Part shown: one piece after another, positions 7,962-16,499 of the stretch | Numbering within the stretch: the stretch's first letter is position 1 | Layout: every line of letters begins with the position of its first letter | Assembly: GCA_964504135.1 (NCBI GenBank) | Contig: CAZDCW010000004.1 | Location: 1 to 64,000 of the forward strand | Reading direction: 5' to 3' | Length of the DNA: 64,000 nt | Origin: JACPTG01 sp964504135 | GTDB lineage: Archaea; Nanobdellota; Nanobdellia; Woesearchaeales; UBA10216 | Notes under the pieces: generated by a model | Seen by the model: the letters and a program-made list of their open reading frames with translations, nothing else | What the model was told of the DNA's origin: nothing | Database searches by the model: none | Made by a program: the position numbers and the translations under genes

Positions 7962-8537
7962 TCACCGCGCAAACCATCCAAATAGCTGGACGGCGCCAAT
8001 CTTAATATAGCCAAGGAGGGGAATCCGTATAAAGGATTTTCCAATTACGCTGGAGGCGTTTACGTCATGCTCATTCATGGTGCTGTCCCTTATTGGCTCG
8101 GGGTTGTGGTCTCCTTTGGTGGTGTAGCTTCCTGCTCTTGCCTCGATGACCCTGTGGATGATGGGGTCTGGCCTGGAGCTTCTGAAGACAATGATGTCGC
8201 CTAGCCTGGCATCGCCTGCGCCGCGAAGTACAATAATGTCGCCCACATTAAACCCATCCCTCATCGGAAACCTTGCAAATTCCTCCTTGTCAATGCCTAA
8301 CTGCTCATAATACGCGCCATTGGATTCCCACCATGCGCCAAAGGGCTCATCGTGCACCATGCTGCCGCTGACAACCGCGACGATGGGATGTGTGGTTCCA
8401 AGCAGGAGGCCAAGTCCTGGGTAAACAACAAACTTGATTAGGACAAAGGCCACGACAACATTCACAAGCCAGCTCCATACGCTGTTGTCATCCCAGATGA
8501 AGCGCCAGGCACGCTTCAGGAACCTGCCAAAACTCAT
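7962..8537 (-). CDS. Signal peptidase I, archaeal/ER type
   Basis: A 191-residue membrane protease that removes signal peptides of exported proteins. One N-terminal membrane segment (about residues 22-47) precedes the catalytic serine S59 in VVSGSM. H128 in IIHRV replaces the bacterial lysine, and D143 in KGDHN completes the S26B-type active site. A second hydrophobic segment ends the protein. It is divergent from the Nmd3-like gene and 6 bp upstream of tfs. Confidence 0.9.
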   Translation of the reverse strand: MSFGRFLKRAWRFIWDDNSVWSWLVNVVVAFVLIKFVVYPGLGLLLGTTHPIVAVVSGSMVHDEPFGAWWESNGAYYEQLGIDKEEFARFPMRDGFNVGDIIVLRGAGDARLGDIIVFRSSRPDPIIHRVIEARAGSYTTKGDHNPEPIRDSTMNEHDVNASSVIGKSFIRIPLLGYIKIGAVQLFGWFAR

Positions 8538-8588
8538 GTGTCACGGCACAGCGGAGGAAATAAAAACCTATCGGTTTTAGCAGCATCC

Positions 8589-9185
8589 ATGAAGCCTTCC
8601 AGCTATTACGAAGCCATACTGCAGCTCCGCAGCCCAAACAAGAACATGGTGGCATATGTTGAGCAGGAAATTGGAAAGGCCGCTTCAAAAGGGGTGTTCC
8701 TGAGCAGTCGGAAAAGAGCTGGAGACGGGTATGACTATTACCTGAGCTCAAACAGGTTTGCGGCCAGCCTGGGGAGGGCTCTTAAGAGAAAATTCGGGGG
8801 ATGTCTTAAAATCAGTGAGAAGCTTCACACAAGGGACAGGCAGACAAGCAGGGATCTTTACAGGACAAGCGTGCTGTACAGGCCAGCTTCTGTCGTTCCA
8901 GGCGACATGGTAATCCACAACAATGAGGTTGTTCTCGTAAGCAGCGTGGGAAGGAAAATAGCAGGAACCGCCCTGCCTTCGGGGAGGAGGGTGTTCCTTG
9001 ACCTGGATGCCGAGCCTGAGAAAGTGGAACTGCAGAACAGCTTGGTGACCAAGGCTTATCCTGTGCCTGAGGCGATGAGTCCGTCAACATATGAGAATAT
9101 CCCCCTGCTTGTCAGAAGGAAGGTTGCTGTTGGGGAGAAAGTCAGGGTTGTTGTGCACAGGGGAAAGGCTTATGCTGTGAAGTAA
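8589..9185 (+). CDS. NMD3-like ribosome biogenesis protein, short form
   Basis: About 198 residues resembling the core and C-terminal part of NMD3, which in eukaryotes exports the 60S subunit. Supporting features are YYEAILQLR at the start, DGYDYYLSSNRFAASLGRALKRKFGG, and 'YRTSVLYRPASVVPGDMVIHN'. The N-terminal Cys-rich zinc modules usual in archaeal Nmd3 are absent. I chose the ATG at 8589; a GTG at 8538 in frame would add 17 residues of low similarity. Confidence 0.65.
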   Translation: MKPSSYYEAILQLRSPNKNMVAYVEQEIGKAASKGVFLSSRKRAGDGYDYYLSSNRFAASLGRALKRKFGGCLKISEKLHTRDRQTSRDLYRTSVLYRPASVVPGDMVIHNNEVVLVSSVGRKIAGTALPSGRRVFLDLDAEPEKVELQNSLVTKAYPVPEAMSPSTYENIPLLVRRKVAVGEKVRVVVHRGKAYAVK

Positions 9186-9198
9186 GCCCAAAAAAAAC

Positions 9199-10917
9199 TT
9201 ACTTCTCCCCCTCTTTCTCATGTTCCTTCTGTTCCTGGGTTTTCTCCTCCTCTTCCCTTTCTGCCTCTTCCCCTTTCTTGAAAAGGTATATCAGTATGGT
9301 TGTGAACGCTGCTATTGCGGCTATTGCAATTATGTGGATGGTGTATTTTGGCCAGGTTATCTGTCTCGGCGCTGCTGTTGAATTGCGGCCTGCTGCCAAA
9401 AGCGCCATCTTTTCCCCGGTACAGCTTTCGTTTGTCCCCTTGTAGCACTTGCACTCGCTTGCGTTCAGGTCGTACTTGCATTCAAAGTAGTAGTTCCCCT
9501 CATTGTCTTGCAGGCATTCAAACTTGTAGAAGCACTCCTGGTTTTTTTTGGCAAAGTCAGTCTCGTTTGCAGCTGTTGTCTTATTCTCCCCCCTTATTGC
9601 GGCAGGGGCAGCCGGTGCCTGCGAGTAATTGGCTGAATAATTTCCTGGAGTCCCCGGCGCAAGCTGGGTGTAGATGTAGTATCCTGCCGCAACCAGTATG
9701 AGTATCAGGATGATTGCGGTTATATAGGTTCCCATCCCCTTTTCCTGGGCAGGCACGTATTCAGGAATCTGTTCTTTTCCATGGACATGCCTCTTTTCTG
9801 AGACTGCAGGTATGCTGGCTGTCAGATCGGGTTTTGCCTTTGCGCGCTCCACTGCCTTCAGCTTGTCAGACAGCTCTGCTGACGCCCGTTCTGCCCTTGC
9901 GCTGAGTATCTCAAGGGAATTTTCAAGGTCAGCTATCCTTGCCTGGGCTTTTCGCAGCTTTTCGTTGTGCTCATCCTCAAGTTTCAGAAGCCTTTTTTCC
10001 TGGCTTTTTCTGGTTTCCTCAAGCTCTTTTTCCAGGTTCCTTGCGGATTTCCTGAGTTCGTCCCTTGTCGCGTATTCGCCCAGGTCAACTTCTGCCTTTA
10101 GCAGTGAGTTCAGGCTTTCCTTTGCAGCCTTCATATCTGACTTTAGGTCAGAAACCGCCCTTTCATGCTCTTCCCTGTCAATCGATGACGCCTTGGCCGC
10201 CTCAAGCGACGCCTTTAGGCTGCTTATCCTTTCTTCAGTCTCGCTGATTTCCCTTTCAATTCTTTTTTCTGCCTTCTGGCTATCCTGCCAGCTTACGAAC
10301 CTGTTGCCCAGCCTGGTGAAATCCGCGGTCAGCTCGGCAAGCTCTGCTTTTAGCTCCTTGACATCTGCCTCCTGCATCAGCCTGCGGGTCTTTGCAAGGC
10401 CATCCTCAAGTTCCTGCAGCCGCTTCAGGATTGGCTCTGCGCCTGGCATTGCCTTGATTCTTAGCTCTGTGGTGGCTGCCTGTTTTTTTATTGTTGCGAG
10501 CTGTGATTTTACTTCAGAAATATCGCTGGCTTTGGCTGCTCCCTCTGCTGTCTTGCGGAGCTTCTCGTCCAATGACTTTTCAGCCTGCTTTCTTGCTGCC
10601 TTTTGCTCCTCAGTCTGCTGTGATGCCTTTGCCGAGGCCTTTTCTATGTCGTTTCTGAGGCTCTTGATTTCCCTGGAAAGCCCTGACAGATCCTTTCCCC
10701 TGATTTCCAGTTGGCTTTCTATGTTTGACAGGTCTTCCTTTGTTGCTGCCCTGCTTTCTATCCGGCCCAGTTTTGCGGTTGCTGCATTGATGAACTCATG
10801 AAGCTCTTTTTTGTCAGCCCCAATCAGCGCCTTTGCTGCCGCTATATCCTGCCTGACCGCATTGATGTCCTGCTTGACCTTTCTGAATGCTGCCTCTACG
10901 TCCCTGTCAGAAACCAC
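9199..10917 (-). CDS. Long coiled-coil protein with two membrane segments
   Basis: A 572-residue protein. Residues about 1-370 are a nearly continuous, Lys/Glu/Ala-rich coiled coil. A membrane helix spans about 394-417, followed by an exported-looking loop with several N-glycosylation sequons and six or more cysteines (460-505), and a second helix at about 524-547 leads into a charged tail. Topology suggests a cytoplasmic coil anchored in the membrane. The long antisense frame over the same bases reflects its biased codons. It follows pgk by 81 bp. Function unknown. Confidence 0.8.
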   Translation of the reverse strand: MVSDRDVEAAFRKVKQDINAVRQDIAAAKALIGADKKELHEFINAATAKLGRIESRAATKEDLSNIESQLEIRGKDLSGLSREIKSLRNDIEKASAKASQQTEEQKAARKQAEKSLDEKLRKTAEGAAKASDISEVKSQLATIKKQAATTELRIKAMPGAEPILKRLQELEDGLAKTRRLMQEADVKELKAELAELTADFTRLGNRFVSWQDSQKAEKRIEREISETEERISSLKASLEAAKASSIDREEHERAVSDLKSDMKAAKESLNSLLKAEVDLGEYATRDELRKSARNLEKELEETRKSQEKRLLKLEDEHNEKLRKAQARIADLENSLEILSARAERASAELSDKLKAVERAKAKPDLTASIPAVSEKRHVHGKEQIPEYVPAQEKGMGTYITAIILILILVAAGYYIYTQLAPGTPGNYSANYSQAPAAPAAIRGENKTTAANETDFAKKNQECFYKFECLQDNEGNYYFECKYDLNASECKCYKGTNESCTGEKMALLAAGRNSTAAPRQITWPKYTIHIIAIAAIAAFTTILIYLFKKGEEAEREEEEKTQEQKEHEKEGEK

Positions 10918-10998
10918 TCTTTGCCACCCTATTGCAGCCGTACCTGGCTGAATATAAAAAGTTTTTCCTTTGAAACTACTTCAAAGTGGGAAATAGTT

Positions 10999-12147
10999 CT
11001 AGTTTCTTTCAAGCGCCATAATCCCCGGCAGTTTCCTTCCTTCAAGAAACTCAAGCATCGCTCCGCCGCCGGTTGACACATGTGTAAACCCTTTTAGCTT
11101 AAGCTTTTCAATGGCTGCCACTGTGTCTCCCCCTCCTGCGACTGTCTCAGCATCCGCCTGTGCTATTGCCTCCCCGATTTTTTTTGTTCCATTGGCGAAT
11201 TTTTCAATTTCAAAAACGCCCATTGGCCCGTTCCATATTATTGTCTTTGCCTTTGATATCTCTTTGCAGAACTCGGTAGTGGTATCCTCGCCTATGTCCA
11301 GGGCATAGCCATTTTTCGGTATTGTTTTGCTTCTGGCCGCAGTGGCTGACTCATCCACCTTGTCCGCTATTATGAAGTCGGTTGGGAGCTTTATGTTTTT
11401 CATGCTGATGTTCGCGGCATACTCCAGCCTGCCAGTTTCCACTTTATTCAGGCCTGTCTCCTTTCCCTGCGCCTTCAGGAATGTGAAGGCCATCGCGCCT
11501 CCTATCAGTATGGTGTCCGCCCGCCTGCCTATGTTTTCAATAAGGCCTATCTTGTCTGATACTTTTGAACCGCCGAGAACCACTGCTAGCGGCTTCTTGG
11601 GCTTGAACAGCTTTGAAAGTGCCGTGACTTCCTTTTCCAGGAGCAGGCCTGCGCAGCTTGGAAGGTATTTTGTTATTGCATCAACGGATGCGTGGCTCCG
11701 GTGGCATGCGCCAAAGGCATCATTCACATATACCTCTCCAAGTTTGGCCAGTTCCTTTGCAAACTGCGGGTCGTTCTTTTCCTCCTCGGGATGGAACCTG
11801 AGGTTTTCCAGCAGCACTAGCTTTGTCTTTGAGTCCTGTACCTGCTGCCTTACCTGCTGGCCTGCGCAGTCATCCAGCTTTGTTACCTCCTCCTTGAGCA
11901 GCTCCTTAAGGCATTTTGCGACCGGATTCAGCCTAAGGTTTTCCACGGGCTTTCCGTCGGGGCGGCCAAGGTGGCTCATCATTATTATTTTTGCAGCCTT
12001 CCCATCAGTCAGTTCCCTTATGGTGTGCAGGGTCTGTTCTATCCTGCTGCTGTCTATAAGGTTTCCTTCCGAGTCAATCGGCACGTTGAAGTCGGCGCGA
12101 AGCAGGACTCGCCTGTTTTTTATGTCAACGTCCTTTAATGTCCGCAT
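10999..12147 (-). CDS. pgk: Phosphoglycerate kinase
   Basis: A 382-residue enzyme converting 1,3-bisphosphoglycerate and ADP to 3-phosphoglycerate and ATP. Substrate-binding RADFNVP near residue 18, SHLGRPDG, and the nucleotide-site loop GGGDTVAA are all visible. The length is that of full Pgk. It starts 1 bp after the GAPDH gene ends, so gap and pgk form one operon and give substrate-level phosphorylation in lower glycolysis. Confidence 0.96.
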   Translation of the reverse strand: MRTLKDVDIKNRRVLLRADFNVPIDSEGNLIDSSRIEQTLHTIRELTDGKAAKIIMMSHLGRPDGKPVENLRLNPVAKCLKELLKEEVTKLDDCAGQQVRQQVQDSKTKLVLLENLRFHPEEEKNDPQFAKELAKLGEVYVNDAFGACHRSHASVDAITKYLPSCAGLLLEKEVTALSKLFKPKKPLAVVLGGSKVSDKIGLIENIGRRADTILIGGAMAFTFLKAQGKETGLNKVETGRLEYAANISMKNIKLPTDFIIADKVDESATAARSKTIPKNGYALDIGEDTTTEFCKEISKAKTIIWNGPMGVFEIEKFANGTKKIGEAIAQADAETVAGGGDTVAAIEKLKLKGFTHVSTGGGAMLEFLEGRKLPGIMALERN

Positions 12148-12148
12148 T

Positions 12149-13150
12149 TTACTTTACGAGCCTTTTTACTACATCAACCATCCTGTTTGAGAATCCCCAT
12201 TCATTGTCGTACCAACTAACGACCTTTACCAGGGTGCGGTCTGATACGTTTGTAAGCTGCGAGTCGAATATGGATGAATGGGGGTTGCCCACGATGTCTG
12301 TTGACACAAGCGGCTCTTCAGAATACTGGAGTATTCCTTTCAGTTCTCCGGCTGCCGCCTTTTTGAAGGCCGCGTTGATTTCCTCCTTTGTGGTCGGCCT
12401 TTCCACTTCGCATACGAGGTCTGTTACAGAGCCGCAGGGAACTGGAACCCTCATTGATATGCCGTCCATCTTGCCCTTAAGTTCAGGGATTACCTCATGC
12501 AACATCCTGGCCGCGCCTGTGGTGGTGGGGATTATGTTGAGCGCCGCTGCCCTCGCCCTTCTGAGGTCCTTGTGCGGCAGGTCCAATATCTTCTGGTCAT
12601 TTGTGTAGGCGTGTATTGTTGTCATGAAGCCGTGCTTTATCACGAAATTCCTGTGCAGAATGTTCGCAACGGGCGCGAGTGAGTTTGTTGTGCAGCTTGC
12701 GTTTGATATCACGTCGTCCTTGCATTCCTTGCCCAGCTTCTGGTCATTCACGCCCACGACTATTGTTGTGCAGCCGCCCTCCTTTGGCGGCGCTGAGAGC
12801 AGCACTTTCTTCGCTCCGGCTGTGATGTGCCTTGCGGCATCGGCTGTATTGGTGAATGCGCCTGTGCATTCAGCTACAACATCCACCTTCAGGTCCTTCC
12901 ATGGGAGGTTTTCAGGCTGCTTTTCGTTTGTAACTTGTATTTTCCTGCCGTTGACCACCAGGCTGTCCTTGTCCACTGACACTGTTCCTTCAAATTCGCC
13001 GTGGACTGAGTCATATTTCAGCAGATATCCCAGCGCGCTGATGTCCCCCAGGTCATTTATGGCTACCACCTCGACCTTTTTGTCGTTCTGGCACGCCCTT
13101 AAGAACATCCTTCCTATCCTGCCAAAGCCGTTTATAGCCACCCTGACCAT
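12149..13150 (-). CDS. gap: Glyceraldehyde-3-phosphate dehydrogenase, bacterial class I type
   Basis: A 333-residue phosphorylating GAPDH. The NAD site INGFGRIGR begins at residue 6 and the catalytic cysteine is C153 in SNASCTTN. WYDNEWG near the C-terminus is typical of the bacterial/eukaryal class I enzyme. Most archaea carry the unrelated-looking class II GAPDH, so this points to gene transfer. A TATA-like ACTATATAAAC lies about 40 bp upstream. Cotranscribed with pgk. Confidence 0.96.
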   Translation of the reverse strand: MVRVAINGFGRIGRMFLRACQNDKKVEVVAINDLGDISALGYLLKYDSVHGEFEGTVSVDKDSLVVNGRKIQVTNEKQPENLPWKDLKVDVVAECTGAFTNTADAARHITAGAKKVLLSAPPKEGGCTTIVVGVNDQKLGKECKDDVISNASCTTNSLAPVANILHRNFVIKHGFMTTIHAYTNDQKILDLPHKDLRRARAAALNIIPTTTGAARMLHEVIPELKGKMDGISMRVPVPCGSVTDLVCEVERPTTKEEINAAFKKAAAGELKGILQYSEEPLVSTDIVGNPHSSIFDSQLTNVSDRTLVKVVSWYDNEWGFSNRMVDVVKRLVK

Positions 13151-13275
13151 TCAACCACCCTTTTGTTTTTTGCAGAGCCAGCTAAGGGATGTTTATATAG
13201 TTTATGGAGCGGTTGGTAAGCAGCTTAGGTTGTTTGGCAATATTTAAATAATCCCTCAAAGCCCTTCCTGCCAGT

Positions 13276-13429
13276 GCGGGGATGCCGGAGTGGCCAATCG
13301 GGGTAGTGCTGTCGAAAGCGCCCAGACTCAAGGCTTCTGGAGCAGGGAGCTAAGCTTATCTGCCAGCTGATGGCTGGTGGGATATCTACTGGCTTAGTGC
13401 CTACGTGGGTTCGAATCCTACTCCCCGCA
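13276..13429 (+). tRNA. tRNA-Leu (CAA) with two introns
   Basis: Acceptor GCGGGGA pairs with TCCCCGC and A73 follows. The D stem is CCGG/TCGG, the T arm GTGGG/TTCGAAT/CCTAC, and the long variable arm has GGC/GCC, as in type II tRNAs. A clean anticodon arm appears only if two pieces are removed: 13307-13325 (19 nt, in the 5' side of the anticodon stem) and 13333-13383 (51 nt, canonical 37/38). The joined arm is GTAGA-CTCAAGA-TCTAC with anticodon CAA. The mature length is 84 nt. The exact edges of intron 1 can shift by one or two bases. Confidence 0.85.
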
Positions 13430-13462
13430 TGCATTTTTTGAGCGCGACAGCAAAAAAATGAA

Positions 13463-13885
13463 ATGGGAGCAAACAGAGAGCCCAGGGTTAACGTGGACAT
13501 CTTGGTGGTCAGGGATGGAAAGATACTTCTGGGATTGCTCACGGAAAAATGGGATTATGGAGGGCCTGTTTGGGGTGTTCCTGGCACGGACATAAAATTT
13601 GGAGAGAAAATAGGGGATGAAGTGAGTAGGCACATCAGGGAAGAGCTCGGTTGCAGGGTTATGGCTTATAAGGTAATTTGCGTGAATGCAAACTACGCGC
13701 TGGGAAACCACTACATAGGCATAGGTGTTTTTGCAGAAACAGCTGGTGAGCCAAAAAATCTTATCCCGGAAGAATGGAAGGAATGGAGATGGTTTCCAAG
13801 GGATGGTTTGCCCAAAAACTTGTTTCCGGCCGCGGAAAACCTGATAAAATGTTTTTTAAGCGGCAAGTTCATAGTGTCAGAATAG
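13463..13885 (+). CDS. Nudix-like hydrolase with altered box
   Basis: A 140-residue Nudix-fold protein. The region from G41 reads GTDIKFGEKIGDEVSRHIREELG, which keeps the last two glutamates (E60, E61) but has His57 where the first Glu of the REUXEE motif should be, and one extra residue before the upstream Glu. GDP-mannose mannosyl hydrolases also lack one canonical Glu, so a sugar-nucleotide substrate is possible. It starts 33 bp after tRNA-Leu. Confidence 0.75.
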   Translation: MGANREPRVNVDILVVRDGKILLGLLTEKWDYGGPVWGVPGTDIKFGEKIGDEVSRHIREELGCRVMAYKVICVNANYALGNHYIGIGVFAETAGEPKNLIPEEWKEWRWFPRDGLPKNLFPAAENLIKCFLSGKFIVSE

Positions 13886-13903
13886 GGTAGGGTGCATTGC
13901 CCA

Positions 13904-14158
13904 TCACACGACAAACTCCACATTCTCCAGTCCCTTAAAAGCATAGTCGCCTGTTACAAACTTCGCTCCAAACTTTCTGGCCGTGGCGTATCCGATGCAG
14001 TCTGCAAAGCTCAGCCTTTTTTTCAGGTTGACCAGCTTGAGTTTATCCGCATCAGTTATTATCCTATCGTCAATTTCAATAACAATCGCATACCTTTTGT
14101 ACGCTGCATTACCCCTGTCTACTTCTATCAAGGCGTAAGTGTCCAGGAAAATTACCAT
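13904..14158 (-). pseudogene. VapC-like PIN toxin with internal deletion
   Basis: An 84-residue frame that begins like a PIN ribonuclease (MVIFLDTYALIEV) and ends like one (LSFADCIGYATARKFGAKFVTGD). It lacks about 40 residues of the usual middle. The first, third and fourth acidic positions remain, but the shortened core is unlikely to fold normally. Its start overlaps the end of the VapB-like remnant by 7 bp, the usual arrangement of vapBC pairs. Confidence 0.65.
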
Positions 14159-14313
14159 TCCTTCCTAAGCTCGTCCTTTGCTTTCTGGGCATCCAGCTTC
14201 AGGTGCGCTCCGCTTCCAAATAGTCTCTTCAGGTTTGCCTTCCTAAACACCTGGAATTCCACTTCCTCCCCGATGGCAAGGTTTTTTTCCTCCAATCTTT
14301 GCGTAAGATAGAT
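14152..14313 (-). pseudogene. VapB-like antitoxin remnant
   Basis: The frame reads RLEEKNLAIGEEVEFQV, then LKRLFGSG and KAKDELRKEW, which is the C-terminal linker and tail of VapB-type antitoxins. The N-terminal AbrB DNA-binding part is missing, and the bases where it should be are occupied by the promoter and start of the divergent aRNase J gene. With the shortened PIN gene this is a decayed vapBC pair. Confidence 0.5.
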
Positions 14314-14320
14314 ATATAAC
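14308..14320 (+). promoter_or_regulatory. TATA box of the aRNase J gene
   Basis: The string AGATATATAACC lies 25-35 bp before the ATG at 14344. This spacing would put transcription start at or next to the start codon, so a leaderless mRNA is likely. It also argues for 14344 rather than the upstream in-frame codon at 14326. Confidence 0.5.
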
Positions 14321-14343
14321 CTGGCTTGATTTCCTGTTTTGGA

Positions 14344-15678
14344 ATGATAGAGCTCGCGGCAGTTGGAGGCTATAGCGAAGTGGGCAGGAACATGACTGCC
14401 GTAAAAATCGGGAATGATGTGGTTGTGCTTGACATCGGCCTGCACATGGAGAATTATATTCATGCCACAAATGACGAGGACGTGCTTAACATAAGCGCTG
14501 AGTTGCTCATTAAGTCAGAGTCTGTCCCTAATGTTGACTCAATCAGGGACTGGGAGGGGAAGGTGAGCCTTATTATCCCCAGCCACGCGCATCTTGACCA
14601 TGTCGGTGGCATTCCTTACCTGTGCGGCCGCTATCCGAGGGCTGACATACTTGCAGCCCCTTTTACAGCCGCTGTTCTGAAGAACATTCTTAATGAGGAA
14701 AAGATAAGGATTAGGAACAAGATAAAGACGCTGGATGTCAACGCCCACTACATGCAGTCTGATGAGGTCAAGATTGAGTTCATTAACATCACCCATTCAA
14801 CTCCCCAGTCAATTATAGTGGCTATTCACACCAAGCAGGGAATCATCCTTTATGCAAATGACTTCAAGTTTGACCTTTATCCGGTCATAGGAAAGAAGCC
14901 TGATTTTGCGAAGCTCAGGCAACTGGGCGACAAGGGCGTTCTGGCGCTGATAATTGACTCGACATATGCAGGCTGGTATCAGAAGATGCCCTCTGAGTCT
15001 GTCGCGAGGCAGCTTCTCAGGGACGTTCTGCTTGGAGCTGACAACAAGGGAAGGGCCATAATAGTGACCACCTTCTCGTCCCACATTGCGCGGCTTAAGA
15101 GCATAGTGGAACTCGGCATTAAACTTGACAGGAAGGTTGTCTTTCTTGGGAGAAGCCTTGCCAAGTACGTTGCTGCGGCCAGGGATACGGGCATTGCGGA
15201 CTTCACTGCAAATGTGGAGGTTGTTAAGTTCAAGCGGCAGGTCAGCCGCAGGCTTAAGAGGATTATGAAGGAGGGCAAGGACCGCTATCTCATTGTCATG
15301 ACAGGCCATCAGGGTGAGCCGAACAGCAGCCTTTACAGGCTGGCCCATGACGAGCTTGACTTCAGGCTTGACCCCGGCGACCATGTGATTTTCTCGTGCA
15401 GGACAATTCCAACTCCAACAAACATTGCCAACCGGGAATACCTTGAGAAGCTCCTCACAAAGAAGGGTGCGAGGATTTTCAGGGACATCCATGTCAGCGG
15501 CCATAGCGCAAGGGAGGATGCCCGGGAGATGATTTCATTGGTAAAGCCAAAGCACGTAATTCCTGCCCATGCTCCGCTTGAGATGACTTCCAAGATGGCC
15601 GAACTAGCCTATGAGATGGGCTATGCTGAAAACAGGGTCCACCTTATGAAGAACGGCCAGAGGGTTGTTCTGGATTAA
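14344..15678 (+). CDS. Archaeal RNase J (metallo-beta-lactamase/beta-CASP)
   Basis: A 444-residue 5'-3' exoribonuclease. Metal-binding SHAHLDHVGG sits near residue 80, with later motifs THSTPQS, NDFKFD and the beta-CASP HVSGHS, then IPAHAP near the C-terminus. The length equals other aRNase J enzymes. It takes part in mRNA decay and rRNA processing. It is transcribed divergently from the decayed vapBC pair. Confidence 0.93.
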   Translation: MIELAAVGGYSEVGRNMTAVKIGNDVVVLDIGLHMENYIHATNDEDVLNISAELLIKSESVPNVDSIRDWEGKVSLIIPSHAHLDHVGGIPYLCGRYPRADILAAPFTAAVLKNILNEEKIRIRNKIKTLDVNAHYMQSDEVKIEFINITHSTPQSIIVAIHTKQGIILYANDFKFDLYPVIGKKPDFAKLRQLGDKGVLALIIDSTYAGWYQKMPSESVARQLLRDVLLGADNKGRAIIVTTFSSHIARLKSIVELGIKLDRKVVFLGRSLAKYVAAARDTGIADFTANVEVVKFKRQVSRRLKRIMKEGKDRYLIVMTGHQGEPNSSLYRLAHDELDFRLDPGDHVIFSCRTIPTPTNIANREYLEKLLTKKGARIFRDIHVSGHSAREDAREMISLVKPKHVIPAHAPLEMTSKMAELAYEMGYAENRVHLMKNGQRVVLD

Positions 15679-16424
15679 ACAAGGTCTATTACCAATTTCA
15701 GTATCAGTGCGCTTGTTACAATTATGAACAGTGGCCGGATGAAAGCTGTGCCTTTTGAATGTGCAAAATGGGCGCCTGTCCAGCCTCCGATTAAGGTTCC
15801 AGCTATCAATGGCAAGCCATACGTGAAATTTATTGCTCCATTAGCAGCGAATATCGCTACTGCTGCGAGCAGGGAAAAGAGGTTGATTATAGTCATCATT
15901 GCCGAGCTTTCAAGTAGGTCCAAACCGAATAGTTACGCTAGTGCAATGATTATGAGGCTTCCAAGCCCTGCCCCGATTATGCCGCTATAGATTCCGAGAA
16001 AGAAGAACACAGCAGCTCCAATTATTTCGCCGCCAGGCAGTCTTTTGCTCTTTCCGGCTTTTTTCTGTTGGAATAAAAAAAGCGTCAAGCCCACAATGAG
16101 AAGCGCAGCGATAACTATTTTTAGCGTCTGCTGGTCTATGGAGAGGGCAATCTTAGCTCCCAACAGGCTTCCGGCTACAGACGCGGCGCATAGCAATGCA
16201 AGTAGTTTTTTGCTTTTGAATATCCCTTTTGAATGGTACTTGATGCCTCCTGATGTCAGGGAACCAAGCACTGCAAACTTGTTTGTTGCAACAGCGGCAA
16301 CCGGGCCCAGCCCTAGGCTCAGCAGCAAGGGTATTGTGAAGAGTGCCGAGCTCCCTACAGTGACGCTTACAACACCTATGACAACACCTGCTGCAAGAAG
16401 AAGCCCTGTTAGCAGGAAATCCAT
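15675..16424 (-). pseudogene. TauE/SafE family exporter broken by an in-frame stop
   Basis: Two minus-strand frames (16424-15933 and 15923-15675) are in the same phase, separated only by a TAA at 15933-15935. Together they give about 250 residues with eight hydrophobic segments, repeated GAGLGS/GG loops and the TauE/SafE (DUF81) pattern of sulfite/organosulfonate exporters. Sequence similarity continues directly past the stop (LFGLDLLESSA), so this is a nonsense mutation or a sequencing error rather than two genes. The 3' end overlaps aRNase J by 4 bp. Confidence 0.8.
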
Positions 16425-16499
16425 AACCGTCTTTTTGCCCCGGCGTTTATCTTGTTTTCGCTTTCCACAGCGGGTGTATTATCCCGAAATTATTTTACC

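Noticed and set aside
9812..10801. A 329-codon open frame on the plus strand
   Set aside because: It lies antisense to the coiled-coil gene and is Ser/Leu-rich, as expected from the reverse reading of Glu/Lys/Ala codons. It has no motifs or promoter.
11327..12190. A 287-codon plus-strand frame over pgk
   Set aside because: Exact antisense of a well-conserved Pgk gene; composition is that of a shadow frame.
13307..13383. tRNA-Ser readings (anticodon CGA or GCT) of the tRNA at 13276
   Set aside because: Neither gives a paired five-base anticodon stem with a seven-base loop, and A73 plus the acceptor and D arm are of Leu type.
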